Origin: Cricetomys ansorgei
Lineage: Eukaryota; Chordata; Mammalia; Rodentia; Nesomyidae
Length of the DNA stretch: 64,000 nt
Direction: 5' to 3'
Assembly: GCA_026225945.1 (NCBI GenBank)
Contig: JAMJFZ010000320.1
Span: forward strand, 15,666,001 to 15,730,000
Shown piece by piece: positions 33,770-45,158 of the stretch (positions within the stretch are counted from its first letter, which is position 1; every line of letters begins with the position of its first letter). Below the pieces are notes generated by a model. That model did no database searches. It had not been told where the DNA came from and saw nothing but the letters and a program-made list of their open reading frames with translations. The position numbers and the translations under genes were made by a program.

Positions 33770-34230
33770 CTCATTGCTATAGAACATTCTATCATGTTGA
33801 CATACAAGTGCCTTATTTTACTTAACTTTTATTCCTTATTGCCAAACAGGTTTGGCAGGTTTCTAATGCTATAAATGCCACTGCAATAGAGTCTTATGCT
33901 TAGGGTTTTCTTCTTTTCAAGTTTCTCCCTTGGATTCTATGCCTGGAATTAGCGATTTAAACAAACTGCATATATTTGTTACTTTTGAAACACACTGCCA
34001 AATTGCTTTCCAAAAAGGTTGTGCTAATTGGCATCAGCAATACTGGGTGTTAGCATAACTTATTATCACTTTAATTTGTATTTATTTCATAACTAGTGAG
34101 GTTGAACATATTTCCATATTTATAGCTACTTTTCCAAATCAGGTCTTCTGAGAACGTATGCTTTTGACCACTTGATTTTTGGTGTCTTAATGCCTTTCTT
34201 TTTTCTTTTTCCTAGATTATCTTGAGAGCT
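33770..34230 (-). repeat. L1 LINE fragment (inverted)
   Basis: CTGCCAAATTGCTTTCCAAA, then AAGGTTGTGCTAATTGGCAT and TAGTGAGGTTGAACATATTT, follows the reverse complement of an L1 3' region. Confidence 0.7.
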
Positions 34231-34289
34231 GGCTATGGCAAACACTTCACAGAAGTATATGCTTTAGTTAACTCTTTTTTTCTTGTATA

Positions 34290-34372
34290 GATATTTTTTG
34301 CCAGTGTTGGGGTTTAAAACCACGGACTTGCAAAAGTTAGGCAATCCCTTCTATTGCTGAGCATCTCCATGT
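34290..34372 (-). repeat. ID-like SINE remnant (inverted)
   Basis: CCAGTGTTGGGGTTTAAAAC then TTAGGCAATCCCTTCTATTG is a diverged inverted ID element, directly followed by an inverted B1. Confidence 0.5.
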
Positions 34373-34377
34373 ATATA

Positions 34378-34518
34378 TATGGTTTTTCAAGACAGGGTTT
34401 CTCTGGGTAGCCCTGGCTGTGCTGGAACTCGCTCTGTAGACCAGGCTGGCCTCAAACTCAGAGATCTGCCTGCCTCTGCCTCCCAAGTGCTGGGATTAAA
34501 GGCCACCATGCCTGGCCT
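34378..34518 (-). repeat. B1 SINE (inverted)
   Basis: CAAGACAGGGTTTCTCTGGG, then AGACCAGGCTGGCCTCAAAC and CCAAGTGCTGGGATTAAAGG, is a well-preserved B1 in reverse. A 116-residue plus-strand frame over it is an artefact. Confidence 0.95.
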
Positions 34519-34527
34519 CTTTATATT

Positions 34528-34710
34528 TATATATGTGTGTGTGTGTGTGTATGTGTGTGTGTATGCACACGCATGCCCATGGAGGCCAGGAGAGGGTGTA
34601 ATTCCCCACAGAACTGGAGGTGGTTGTGAGCCACTCAATGTAGGTGTTGAGTTTTGGTTCTCTGGAAGAGCAGCAAGTGATCCTAAAAGCAGCCATCTCA
34701 CTAGCCCTGA
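34528..34710 (-). repeat. B3/B2 SINE (inverted) with GT tract
   Basis: TGGTTGTGAGCCACTCAATG, GTTCTCTGGAAGAGCAGCAA and AGCAGCCATCTCACTAGCCC is an inverted B3/B2. Its tail has become a GT microsatellite at 34536-34567. Confidence 0.85.
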
Positions 34711-34917
34711 ATTATATTTTTACACTTAATATTAATTATAAAATAAATATTTCCAAAGTTTTTAAGTTACCTTTTAATAAAATTCTTCTAGTTCCCCTTA
34801 TTTTATGATATCTGATCTTTAAAATTCTTATATTCATTTCTGAATTGTATTCTATGAATCTGTATCATTATTATAAAATCAGAACAGACTGAGAATTGCT
34901 GATGACATTCATTCAAT

Positions 34918-34974
34918 TATATATATATATATATACACATACACACACACACATATATATATGTATATATATTG
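34918..34974. repeat. (AT)n(AC)n(AT)n microsatellite
   Basis: ATATATATATATATATACAC then CACACACACACATATATATA within a generally AT-rich stretch (34710-35640) where no other element is recognised. Confidence 0.9.
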
Positions 34975-35520
34975 TACAAACATACATTTGTATAGTAACA
35001 TATTTGTTTATAATCAAATGACAGTGCTTGTGCCTAAATAAACTTTTAAAATATACATTTTAAAATATTCTAAATCAGCTCATATTATTCTAGAGAAATA
35101 AAGTATTAATTTAAAGAAAACCTCTACTCATTTCAAAATCTAGACAATAAGTTGGAGAAGTAACTTTTCCTAAGAAACATGGAGTGTTTACGGATACACC
35201 TAAGTTGTTTTTCTTACCTTCCAAACAGATATTTTGTACATGTTTATTTACACTGATATTTTTGATTGATAAGGTTCTGCTATGACAAATTATAAATATA
35301 TTCAATAGGTCACAGTTTTTCTACCTAATTACTATCAGACAAAAAAGTGGATAAAGCAAACTGTTGCCAAGCCAAAAGAAAATTTCTATTTTTGGTAGCT
35401 ATCTCTAACAAGTGTCTCATAGTAAAAGTAATTTTTAAATACTGGAAATACATGTTGTGTCTGAAGTTTGTCCCTGAATACTTCTATTGCTTTTATAAGA
35501 GAGCTTTTTTTTTAATGAAT

Positions 35521-35656
35521 AGAAGTGAAGTTTGTTTACCTGACACACAATATGATTACTAATATTTGAGTATTAATTGAACATCTGTAATTAGATTTAT
35601 TTATTTGTATATTTTTTGATATTTTTAAATTCAGGGCATACTGGATATCCTGGAGC
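35521..35656 (+). repeat. Left copy of a ~130-base direct repeat
   Basis: TTACCTGACACACAATATGA, then GAGTATTAATTGAACATCTG and TAATTAGATTTATTTATTTG, matches 37045-37186 with few differences. The two copies enclose the minisatellite block. Similarity ends where the 19-base array begins. Confidence 0.88.
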
Positions 35657-36770
35657 CTGAGGACATCCTGGTACCTGTGGAATGTCCTGGTGTTCACAGG
35701 TTGCCCTGGTGCCCAGCTGCCTCCAGAATGCCTGGGTGCACGTGTGAGGTCTAGGAACCTGTGAGATGTTTTGGTGTTTGTGGGATGTTTGGGTGTCCGT
35801 GGGAGGCCCTGGTGACTGCTGAATGAGTGGGTGCCTGTGTGATGTCAGAATGTCTGAGGGATGTCTGGGTGCCTAGGAGATGTCTAGGTGTCTGTGGGTT
35901 GGCCCAGTGCCTGCATTGATGTTCGCGTGTCTGTAGGATTCCCTGTAGCCTGGGAGTTGTCCTGATGACCACAGGAAGTCCTAGTGTCCAGGGAATGTCT
36001 GGGCACCTGTGGGATCCCCTGGTGCCTGCAGGGCCCTGGTGCCCTGGTGGATATCTGGGTGTCTGTGGGATGTCTGGGTGTTTACGGGTTGGTCTAGTAA
36101 TTGCATGATGCCCAGGCATCTATAAGATTCCTTGGAGCCTGGGGGATGTCCTGGTGCCCATGAAAAATCCTGGCACCTGTGGGATACCCTGGTGCTTATA
36201 GGATGTCCAGATGCCTGCAGTATATCGAAGTGTCTGTGGGAGGTCCTGGTGCCTGTGGGAGACCCTAGTGTCTGCAAGATGCCCTGGTGCCCACAAAACA
36301 TCCTGGTGCCTACAGAATTCCAAGCACCTGCAGGAAATCCTTGTGCCTGTGGGATATCCAGGTACCTACATGATGCCCTAGGTCCCTCAGGAGGTCTTGG
36401 TGCCTATAGGCTCAAGTGCCTGCAGGGATATCTGGGTGCCTACAGGAAGCCCCAGTGCCTGTGGGATGTCCAGGTGCCTGTAGGAGGCCCTGGTGTTTGT
36501 GGGATGTCCAGGTTCCTGTGGGATATCAGGGTACCTGTATGGTGTCAGGGTGCCTGTGAGATGTCTGGGTGTCTGCAAGTTGGCCAAGTCCCCACAGGTA
36601 TCTGGGCATCTTTGAGATGCCCTAGAGCCTGCAGGATGCCCTGGTTCCTGCAAAATGTCTGAGTGCCTGTGGGTTGGCCCAGTGCCTGTATGATGCCTGG
36701 GTGTCTGTGGGATGTCCTAGTCCCTGTGGGTTGTCCATGTCCCTAAGGGAGGCCCTGGCACCTGCAGGCT
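35640..36770 (+). repeat. 19-base-period minisatellite, about 58 units
   Basis: Tandem units with consensus TGGTGCCTGTGGGATGTCC repeat, with substitutions and one- or two-base indels, for about 1.1 kb. Units are strongly diverged from each other. Some variants (for example those with GGTTGGC) recur at 35897, 36087, 36578 and 36672. Open frames of 88-176 codons cross it on both strands, but 19 is not a multiple of 3 and no start, splice or domain evidence supports a protein. Confidence 0.93.
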
Positions 36771-36899
36771 TGGGAAGTGAGGCCCAACTTCAAGTTGGAC
36801 CTCTTCATGCTTGGTCTTGGGCTAGTACGGACCAGGGGAATGTCTATCAGAGCAGCCTGCTGTCTCCAGGAGCCTTGGGGATGCCTCTGATCCATGCTC

Positions 36900-37044
36900 C
36901 TGCCATGCTAGCTGGGCTTAATTTTCTTTTTTTCTTTTTTCTTTTCAGGTTACAAAGAGGAAGGGTGGAACAGGGAGGAATGAGAAGAGGGTGTTATTGA
37001 GATACATTGTATGGGATTCAAATTATTCATAAAGATATTATAAA
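36900..37044 (+). repeat. L1-like 3' tail next to the minisatellite
   Basis: A pyrimidine run (TTTTCTTTTTTTCTTTTTTC) is followed by GAGGAAGGGTGGAACAGGGA, GATACATTGTATGGGATTCA and an A-rich end. This resembles the 3' ends of rodent L1 families. The family is not certain. Confidence 0.5.
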
Positions 37045-37186
37045 AAATGAACTGAAGTTGCAAGTTCGTTTACCTGACACACAGTATGATTAGTGATATT
37101 TGAGTATTAATTGAACATCTGTAATTAGATTTATTCATCTGTGTAATTTTGATATTTTAAATTTGGGGGACACTGGAGATCAGACC
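37045..37186 (+). repeat. Right copy of the ~130-base direct repeat
   Basis: TTACCTGACACACAGTATGA, then GAGTATTAATTGAACATCTG and TAATTAGATTTATTCATCTG, is the second copy. Unlike the left copy, it continues into an inverted ID-like element at 37160-37232. Confidence 0.88.
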
Positions 37187-37232
37187 AGGACCTTGCTCAT
37201 GCTAAGCATGTGCTCTCTTACCCAGTTACCCT
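37160..37232 (-). repeat. ID-like SINE (inverted)
   Basis: CACTGGAGATCAGACCAGGA then CATGCTAAGCATGTGCTCTC is an inverted ID element. Its first bases are shared with the end of the left direct repeat. Confidence 0.6.
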
Positions 37233-37749
37233 GGAATCCTTGAACAGCTTTAAAATGAATATATTTTGAATATATGCAACAATTTAGGATTACCAAACTT
37301 TGACATTTTTCTGTATTTCATTCCAAGTTATTTGTGTTACTTGCTTCCTGTACCATAGGACAGGAAACAGTGTAGAGAGAATTTCTCCTTTCAGTGCTGG
37401 TTTGTAGGAGAGGCTCTCTACCATCCCTCCTTTAGGAATCAGGTCACTTTGTGAAAAATGCTTCTTATTCCTACATCCGACATATGTTTATTGGTAAAAA
37501 TTTATTGGTGGAAATTCACTAAACATTGAGTCTCTTCAGGTTTATTTCATTGTTCTTACTTATTGTGTGTATGATGCAAAAGTGGGACCATGTCCACACG
37601 ATGGCACATCTGCCTTCTGCTCACATCGTCTCTGCCTTTCTTCTCGATTGCACTAGCCACTCAACTGGGAAAGCCACGCTCATAGCCACGTATCAATCCC
37701 TTCAGGGCAAGCTCCATGTTTATGACAGCTGTTCTCAGTTGCGAAAATG

Positions 37750-38180
37750 ACTGCATCTGGAATAAACTAAAATCCGAGCTGCTGGGCACACCTCTAGGAG
37801 ATTTCCTTGATTAGATTATTTGAGGTCAGAAGATCCATGTTAAATCTGAGCCACACCTTCCGGTGGCAGCCTATGTAAAAGGACATGGAAGAAGAAAGCT
37901 TTTGCTTTTCGCCTGCTTGCTCTCATTCCTGCTGGCCAGTCCATCTATCCTATTGGTGAGGCATTTCTTCTCTGTTCTTAGAGCCTACTTCTGCAGGAGT
38001 CTAGTGTAGACTGAAGAACAGCAGCTCTCTAGAATTTCCCTGAGACTCCAGCACCAGACTGAGACTGTGAAGATATGTAGTCTCAAGTACTGAATAACTC
38101 AGATCCTTGGCCTTTTTGTCTGGAAGACATCCATTTTTCGACTACTCAGACCATGGCCTCTAAGCCATTCTAGTAAATCC
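37750..38180 (+). repeat. Unclassified rodent-type interspersed repeat
   Basis: GACTGCATCTGGAATAAACT, CTGAGCCACACCTTCCGGTG and CTGCTGGCCAGTCCATCTAT look like a recurrent rodent repeat that ends in a TA microsatellite. I cannot assign its class. Confidence 0.4.
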
Positions 38181-38189
38181 CCTTTTAAT

Positions 38190-38412
38190 ACATATATATA
38201 TATAAATACGTATATATACATATAATATATATTCATTAATATATAATTGATAAATATAATTATATAATCAATGTATATTAATGTATAATTAATATGTAAA
38301 ATATAATTACTTTATAATATATATTATTATATGCAATCTATATGATTAATATATATGTATATATGTGTATATATGTACACATGCATATGTGTACATATAT
38401 TTACACACACAC
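38190..38412. repeat. AT-rich (TA)n block ending in (CA)n
   Basis: About 220 bases made almost only of TATA and AATA motifs, ending in ACACACACACACTCACACAC. No element body is visible. Confidence 0.9.
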
Positions 38413-38711
38413 ACTCACACACACAATCTCTTTTTCTCTCTTTTCCTCCCTCTAAATTTTGTTTCTTTAGAGAACCCTGGCTAACACAATATTCAAGTAA
38501 TCACATGGAGACACGTGTGCACAAACAGGAAATTTCTGGTCAATAGCAGATGACATTCTGCCTGTTGCTACTTTTGCTCAACAAAAACCTCAGAGAAATC
38601 CCTCTTAGACTAATAAGGACTGCTCTACTTAATTCTTTTAATTATGGATTCCTCAGTGAAGATGAAGATATCCTATTCTCTAGTTGTTTTATGTAAAAAA
38701 AAAAAATGCGT

Positions 38712-38868
38712 TTTTTTTTGGAGACAGGGTTTCTCTGCTGTAACTCTGGCTGTCCTGGAACCCACTCTGTAGACCAGGCTGACCTTGAACTGCCTCCATC
38801 TGCCTCTGCCTCTGCCTCCGGAAGTACTGAAATTAAAGGCATGCACCACCACAACCTGGATGAAATAA
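38712..38868 (-). repeat. B1 SINE (inverted)
   Basis: GGAGACAGGGTTTCTCTGCT, then GTAGACCAGGCTGACCTTGA and TACTGAAATTAAAGGCATGC, is an inverted B1 with its poly-T (38709-38720) at the left. Confidence 0.93.
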
Positions 38869-39239
38869 AGCTTCTTATGAGCAAAGATTCTGTAGTGCAT
38901 GTTTTTGTTTTTTGTACCTGCAAAGGTACTAGAATGTTACCAGGCATATGATGGGCAGCTAGCAAATACACTTTGACCCTAGCTAATAGATTGCATTGGG
39001 GACAACTACAGACTGCCATTTTTATAGGGAAAGGTCAGGTATTATTGAAACAATGACCCAAGGCTTTTAGGTAAGTCATAGATAGCCATGGAGTAAGAAA
39101 TATTTTGAAATAACATGTACAAGAGGTGTCAGGTCTGGGAATATGGCTAAATAGTAAAGCAGAGAGGGAGAGAAAAGGAGGGAGACGGAGAGGGAAAGGT
39201 GGGGAGTAGGTCTTAGCAATATTATGAAAAGAATCAATC

Positions 39240-39330
39240 TAGAACCAGAGAGTACAGCTCCGTGGTAGAGTGCTTGCCTTTGGCATGCATGAAGAGTGGG
39301 TTTGATTCCTGATACTCCCTGTTTGGGAGG
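39240..39330 (+). repeat. ID-like SINE
   Basis: CCAGAGAGTACAGCTCCGTG then GTAGAGTGCTTGCCTTTGGC and GGGTTTGATTCCTGATACTC fits the ID A and B boxes. Confidence 0.7.
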
Positions 39331-39387
39331 AGGATCAGTATAGAGCTAGTGTTAAAGAACAGCTGAAGTGAGATTACCAAACGATTG

Positions 39388-39560
39388 GGCTGGTTAGATG
39401 GCTCAGCAGGTAGAGGCAAAGGTGGCCAAGCATGACGACCTGAGTTGGAGCCTCAGAACCCACACAATGGGCGAAGAGAACCGACTCCACTAGTCCTCTG
39501 ACCACACGCATGCTGTGGCATGCACAAGCACACACAGCATAATTGAAATGTAAATTTTAG
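39388..39560 (+). repeat. B3/B2 SINE
   Basis: GGCTGGTTAGATGGCTCAGC, GACGACCTGAGTTGGAGCCT and CAGAACCCACACAATGGGCG is a B3-type SINE, ending in an A/T-rich tail. Confidence 0.85.
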
Positions 39561-41019
39561 AAGTTAACTCAATTCTTATCTCTGATTTGTGGACAGTGAT
39601 GTAATGACCGTGTGGGAAGACTCTGCTAGGACCAGTGGTAAGCCACAGTGGGGGACTCAGGTGGGGAAGAAAGCAGTAGTGGTTGTTTGCATGCAACTAC
39701 TCCTGACTGGGTATAAGCATGTTTTGGAATGTTCCAGATGATGTACGAATGGTGACTTGGTTCTATCATCCCTAGGTAACATGATTATATGAGTAGCACT
39801 TACGCATTACTTTTTCCTACTACACAAAGGTAGAGCGCCTCCCTTAAGGGTTCTTTTAAGGACAAAGAAAAAATACCTTGCATAATATCAACCACTTACC
39901 AGAGTCCTGAAGATAGCGAAACATCTTAATACTTTCTACCTAATACTTGCCACCAACGTCAGCTGTTTTCCAGAATAATAAGAGAACGATTTGACTATCC
40001 CTGTGTATCGATGGCTGAACTTCATTTACCCTGATTCTGACTCCCTGGCACGGAGCTGGCAGGAGTGTGTCTGGAGTTTTGGAAATCACCCTCATCCAGG
40101 AAGACATCAGAAAGGGGACAATACCAAGTAACTTTCAACCCATGAGTTCTGATCGGTCGTGACTTGAAAGTGCGGTTCTTCTATTATTTATCACTCTAAA
40201 TGTTCTGGCTTTCCTTTATTAAATGTTAAATCATCTTAAGTGGCATGGTTCTTGCTATTTGAAATGGCAAAGTGAGAAGAGACAGTGGCCCATTTCCTTA
40301 TTAATGTGGCATTCAAATGAAACACAGTAAGGGCAACAGACAGGTCAACTGGCTGCTGACGGGGACTCTGTACAATTATTCACAACACAAGAGGCACGAT
40401 TTGGGAGAAAATGTCTCCTTGCCGCACCATGCGAGGAATTCTATTCCCCTCAGGGCTGGTGGAATGCATACCAGGGAGTGCTCTGCTCCAAAGTGCTCAT
40501 CACACCCCGTTTCTCAGCCGTGTCAAGAGCTTTCCAAGGGACACGCCCCCTTTGTGTGTTCTGCTACTTGACTCCACATGCACTGGGCAGTTGATCGAGG
40601 ACAGAACCCAAGTGTTAAAAAGACTGGCTGACCAAAACAAAATCCCACAAGGAGCCACATTGCAGGGATCTGCTTAGCCACAAGTCTAAACTTACGTTTC
40701 TCTAGATTTGAAATCCAGGTGTATTTCTACTACATCAAAAAATGCACCTCCTCCTCTTTGATTTCAACGGCTGTAGGTCATCTTTACCTATCAAGGCGAC
40801 AAAGTCCATGAGGGTGGGCTGTGTCATGACCAGGTTATTACTGTATCCTCAGCACCTTGCAGATGGATGGCATCTGGAAAGCCCTCTCCATTCACCAACA
40901 GGACGAATGGAGTCCTGTCACAAAGTCTATTTCATTGTTAAAGATGCTCTTTATACCCAGAAGGAAGCTGTACCACATGAGACAATATAATAAAGACAAA
41001 TAAAAATGTTTCCCCTTAC

Positions 41020-41134
41020 CCTCTCTCTGAGGTTTCGAATTATCTGAATTTTAGGGCATTTTTTAGGTCCAGAGGAAATATCCAGCCAGTTTTCAGAGCT
41101 CCCTGCCTGTGTGCAGTCTCCCCGAAAAGTACAC
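41020..41134 (-). CDS. Plxnc1: Plxnc1 exon: second half of PSI 1
   Basis: This 115-base exon starts after a CT (minus AG) at 41135-41136. Its first base, G, completes the AG left by the exon at 62415, giving Arg, and 38 whole codons follow. The reading begins CTFRGDCTQAG, passes ENWLDISSG and KKCPKIQIIR, and ends NLRER just before GTAAGG (donor at 41018-41019). The three cysteines complete the PSI module begun in the previous exon. KCPKIQII leads into the first IPT domain. The match to PLXNC1 is clear and unlike other plexins. The exon is isolated between a 21.3-kb and a 10.9-kb intron. Confidence 0.96.
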
Positions 41135-41515
41135 CTAAAAAACAAATCAAGAAACACAAATTAGCAAATGGACAGGCAGACAGACAGACAGACAGACATA
41201 CACATGTAGTAGTAAACCTACTGTGGCTCAGCAAGGAGACACGGAGGCACATTCACTGGTGCAAACCCCTCCAGACCTCAGCAGAAGGGACCACCGTCAT
41301 GGCAGGTGCCATACCAGACAGTGGAACCCTGAGCATCTGAGTTCAGGTGTTTTAATGGATACAGAACTCCTCAAGTATTCTACAGCACGTGCAGATTCTG
41401 AGCAAATCAAACATCCTCTACATAAATCCAACACCTGCAGACAATACGGTGCTAAGACCTAAGCCAACAGTGCATCCTGACACATTTTATACATAACTAA
41501 AAATAAACTTCCACC

Positions 41516-41680
41516 ACACACACACACACGCACACACGCGCACACACGCACACACACGCATCACAACTTTCTCATGATCAGCTTCAGTACAAAACACTTT
41601 GTGTAGTGTACTGTTGATTTTGAATGAGAATAGGGATGAGATATTAAAAGCATAAAAAGCAACAGAGAAATAGGAGAGGG

Positions 41681-41715
<35 letters not shown>
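41516..41715. repeat. (CA/CG)n and (GT)n tracts in opposite orientation
   Basis: CA/CG alternation at 41516-41561 and a pure GT tract at 41685-41715, about 120 bases apart, so they are complementary in sequence. Confidence 0.9.
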
Positions 41716-41716
<1 letters not shown>

Positions 41717-44309
41717 CATCAGGTCTAGGAGCAAAGGACACATGTTGACAACATGTTGAACTCAGACACCTGAGCTCTCTCTCAAGATGACATCATCAAA
41801 TACATCCATCCAAAGCACATCCTCTCATGGGTTCAAAAATTAAGAGTTCCTGTGGAGAAATTCCTTCTAAGAACAGCCAAGAAAGGGTTTACATTTTGTA
41901 TACATTTTAGGTTTGCAACGCATTACCAGAAAACCAACCTATTGAGTGATTCATTTAGTGCTAGGGGAAAAAAATAATAAAGCTACTGTTTTGTGCTTTG
42001 CAACATGATGATTAAATGAAAATATTTCAAGGGCAGAGTCTGCCGAAGAATATGATAAGACATTCCATAACCATCTGCTCCAGAACATTTATTTAGACAG
42101 ATACCAAATTATATCAAAAGATACGAGTAAAACATTTTGCAAGGCCACTTTCCCAGGTCAGCCAGCTCAGAGGATGCCCCAAATAAATCTTAAGTTGTGG
42201 CCAGAGCCACATACTCTGATAACAAGATGCTCTCAAACTACGTGATCACTGGCTTCCTTGATGTGTCGGTCACTTTAGGTCACATTAACTTTCCAGATGG
42301 ACCACCAATCCAACAAGGAGAAGGAACACCAAGTACCACATTATCTTCAGATGACACAGCCCCGTGCAGACGTGCCAGTGAATAACATGGAGTAGCTTGA
42401 AATACTACATCTCCTCCAGGCAAAGATTAAAACGAGGATGAGGATGAATGAACAACCTTCAGTTTTAAAAGTAAACTAAAACCTCATGATTCACGAGATT
42501 CCGACACATTTAAATCTCGACGGCAATTACTGAGGGGGCACTACAGGGAGGTATGAATGGGCCCAAGCGAGTCATCTGACTGCAAAAGATTTTTATTTCT
42601 TCTTCTTCTTCTTTCTCTTTTTAGTTCTTAACAACTTAGGCCTCGTGGCTTCTCTTTGAGTTCTGTGCTCATTTGAATATGACAAACATAGAACAGGAAG
42701 TTGAGTTTTACTAACCACCGTCCCCAAATACTCTTAGCTTGTCACCCACCAGGAGAGCAGGCTCCCCAGCAGCACATATGTGTTCTGATTCCCCCTACAT
42801 CTGTGCCAACCCTTCTCCAACATCATAACCAAAGAGGCTTTCATTGGTGACTCTCCAAGGCCATAAATCTATCTGACCTGCGATGGCTCGCTCGTCCGTC
42901 ACGGATGTTAAGTTCAAATTAAACCTCTCTCAATGTCAGAGGGAGTTTGCCAGCACTGCGCCTCCTGAGCACAGAGAATGACGAGGCTGGTTCCTTATTT
43001 GTATCTGAAAAAGATCATGACTGTCAAAAACTCCCTGCCTCTCCTGGGCCCTCTGGTTTGTATCAGGGCACTTTCTCTGCCTAGAAGAAAGAAGGGGAGA
43101 AAGATTAAGCCAATTCTACAGAGACTGGAATACAAACATTTTTGCAGGCTCTTAATGCTGACTGGAAGTCAAGGCCTAAGGCTGCCAAAAAAACAAGTGT
43201 AAAATATTTCATACAAATAGTGCTACGATTTGCCAATTTGTAGGCAGAAAAAACAGTCATGCCACACAGAGCTATCGCTCCCTTTTCTGAACTATAGCGT
43301 TTCTCGTCAGAACCACACGTTTTGGTATTTAATCATATGCTGCCTTGAATTACAACTTAACTGTTTCATCTGTCCGTGCCATTTCTCCCTGAGAACGCAC
43401 TAAGCCCCGAGAAGGAAGGGAGAGCATCTCGATGTTTCTTTAGCAAATCCCTCAGCGTCTGCCAGCACGAGATGCAAATACTAGGGTTTCGATAAATATT
43501 TTTGAATGAATGGATAAAATATGAAATCTCTATAGGTCTGCTCTGCTGGTGATTTTTCTTCCCAGAGCTGTGTGATTTATGTTTGACTCCTCTCTCTGGC
43601 AAAGAGACGATTTTCCACAAAAACCAAAAGTTTGGCGCTGAAGATCAAAATTAGGAGTTAAGGTTAGTTTCCTTCTGAAAAAGAAAATGAGACAACATAT
43701 AATGGGCTGTTCATTGCCTAATCCCTCAAGAAACAAAACCTAACCATGTTGCACATCTAAACATAAATCCTCTGTTTATATAAGAAAGCCGTTTCTGAAA
43801 TTTTTTTCATTCGTTGCCCTTCACCAGTTAAAAAAAAAAAAATGGGAAAAAAACAACGAAAAAAACCCCAATTCTCAACACAAAAAATGTATAGCCAGAT
43901 GGTCATCCAACAACAGTATCTTATTACTTCTCAAATATCGCAGATTGTAAAATCTTCTCGACAGGACGTTACCCACACAGCCGCATCTCTCAAGGAAGGA
44001 GAGCAGAGCTTACAGCGCCCACATTCTGGGAAACAAAACCAGGGGCTTTGAGATGATTCCTTTTGAAAACTTTTCGTATTCCAGTGGATCAACCAAGAAC
44101 ACGGCCAAAGGAATAAATCCTCAAGCCATTGCCTGAATGACATCAAAATATCAATGTTAGGCCTGACATCTGGTGAGGCTCAGTCCTTAGTGAGCCACTC
44201 TCACCACTGCTGATGGGCAGATTCTCCAAGACGTTTCTCTGGCCCTGTCCTTTGCAGGGTCCCGTGTAGATCATGGAGACCTCAAAATCAAAATGTAGGA
44301 AGCCAAAGA

Positions 44310-44372
44310 TGACCTCAGATGTCTGATCCTTCTGACTCCATCCCCCAAGTGTTAGAGTTACAAGCAAGCACT
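44310..44372 (-). repeat. B1-like fragment (inverted)
   Basis: GATGACCTCAGATGTCTGAT then CCCCCAAGTGTTAGAGTTAC matches the inverted B1 left end. Only about 60 bases survive. Confidence 0.5.
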
Positions 44373-45158
44373 CTACTAAGGGAAATCCCTAGATTAACTG
44401 GCTTCATTTCCATTTTGCCAGGCCATGGCTAGGAGGGAAATTAGAGTCCCATTAGTATGAGTGTTTCCTGGAGAAAATGTCAGGGGTATAGATGTGTTCT
44501 TTGCTTATGCTATTCCATTTGCCCCTTCCTCCTCTAAGGATCTGCTTTCGCCTATTTTGTGCAGCTTCCACAGAATGCCCAGACCTGTGTATTTATAAAG
44601 AATTAGAGACTTATTTCCTAAGAAGCTGGGATATCCAAGATTGGGAGCCTGAGCCTGGTAAGGTGCTTCTGGCGGTGTCATTCTGTGGAAGAAGGTAGTA
44701 GGGTGAGAGATCATGAGAAGAGACACTGACTTCACAGTCGACAGCCTTTTCATTTCATAACAGCTGTAAGCATCCATGGGAGTGGAGCCCTCCTGACCCA
44801 AAGGCTTCCCGTCAGTCTCCGCCCCACCCCCCAACACTGCTGCACCAGGGCTTATGTGTCCACCATGCTTTTGAGAAGGACACATTCCAGCCACAGCATG
44901 CCACGTTTGGCCCTGAACCTCCATGCCCTTCTCACGTGAAAAACCACATTCTTTCTTTCTCAATAGCCCCAGAACACTTACTTAGCCCAATACCAACTCA
45001 AAATCTAAACTCTCACCTAAAACCGTTACGGGTGAGACTCTAGGTATGATACCTCCTGAGACAAATTCCTCTCCAGCTGTGAGATTAAATATGAATGTGC
45101 CTCTAAAATATAATGATGAGGCAGACAGACATTCCCATTCCATAAGAACTAAGCACAG

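Larger units (their letters stand above)
30129..41019 (-). other. Plxnc1 intron, 10,891 bases
   Basis: This is the most repeat-dense intron here. It holds L1 in the sense orientation (30250-31370, 33770-34230), an inverted B2 (30762-30978), ID remnants, an old mammalian repeat (32440-32960), a GT/GAGACA microsatellite (32986-33203), an ORR1-like LTR (33240-33612), B1 and B3 copies (34378-34710), the 19-base minisatellite block (35640-37045), an unclassified repeat (37750-38180), AT repeats (38190-38412), a B1 (38712-38868), an ID (39240-39330) and a B3 (39388-39560). 39560-41019 holds only an L2/MIR-like stretch near 40800-40900. Confidence 0.8.

Noticed and set aside
36132..36662. 176-codon plus-strand open frame with Cys/Pro/Val repeats (and minus-strand frames over the same DNA)
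   Set aside because: It lies wholly in the 19-base minisatellite. The unit lacks stops in several frames, units have indels, both strands are open, and no start context or splice support exists.
35640..36770. CRISPR-like array
   Set aside because: Units are contiguous, diverged and without unique spacers, and the context is a mammalian intron.
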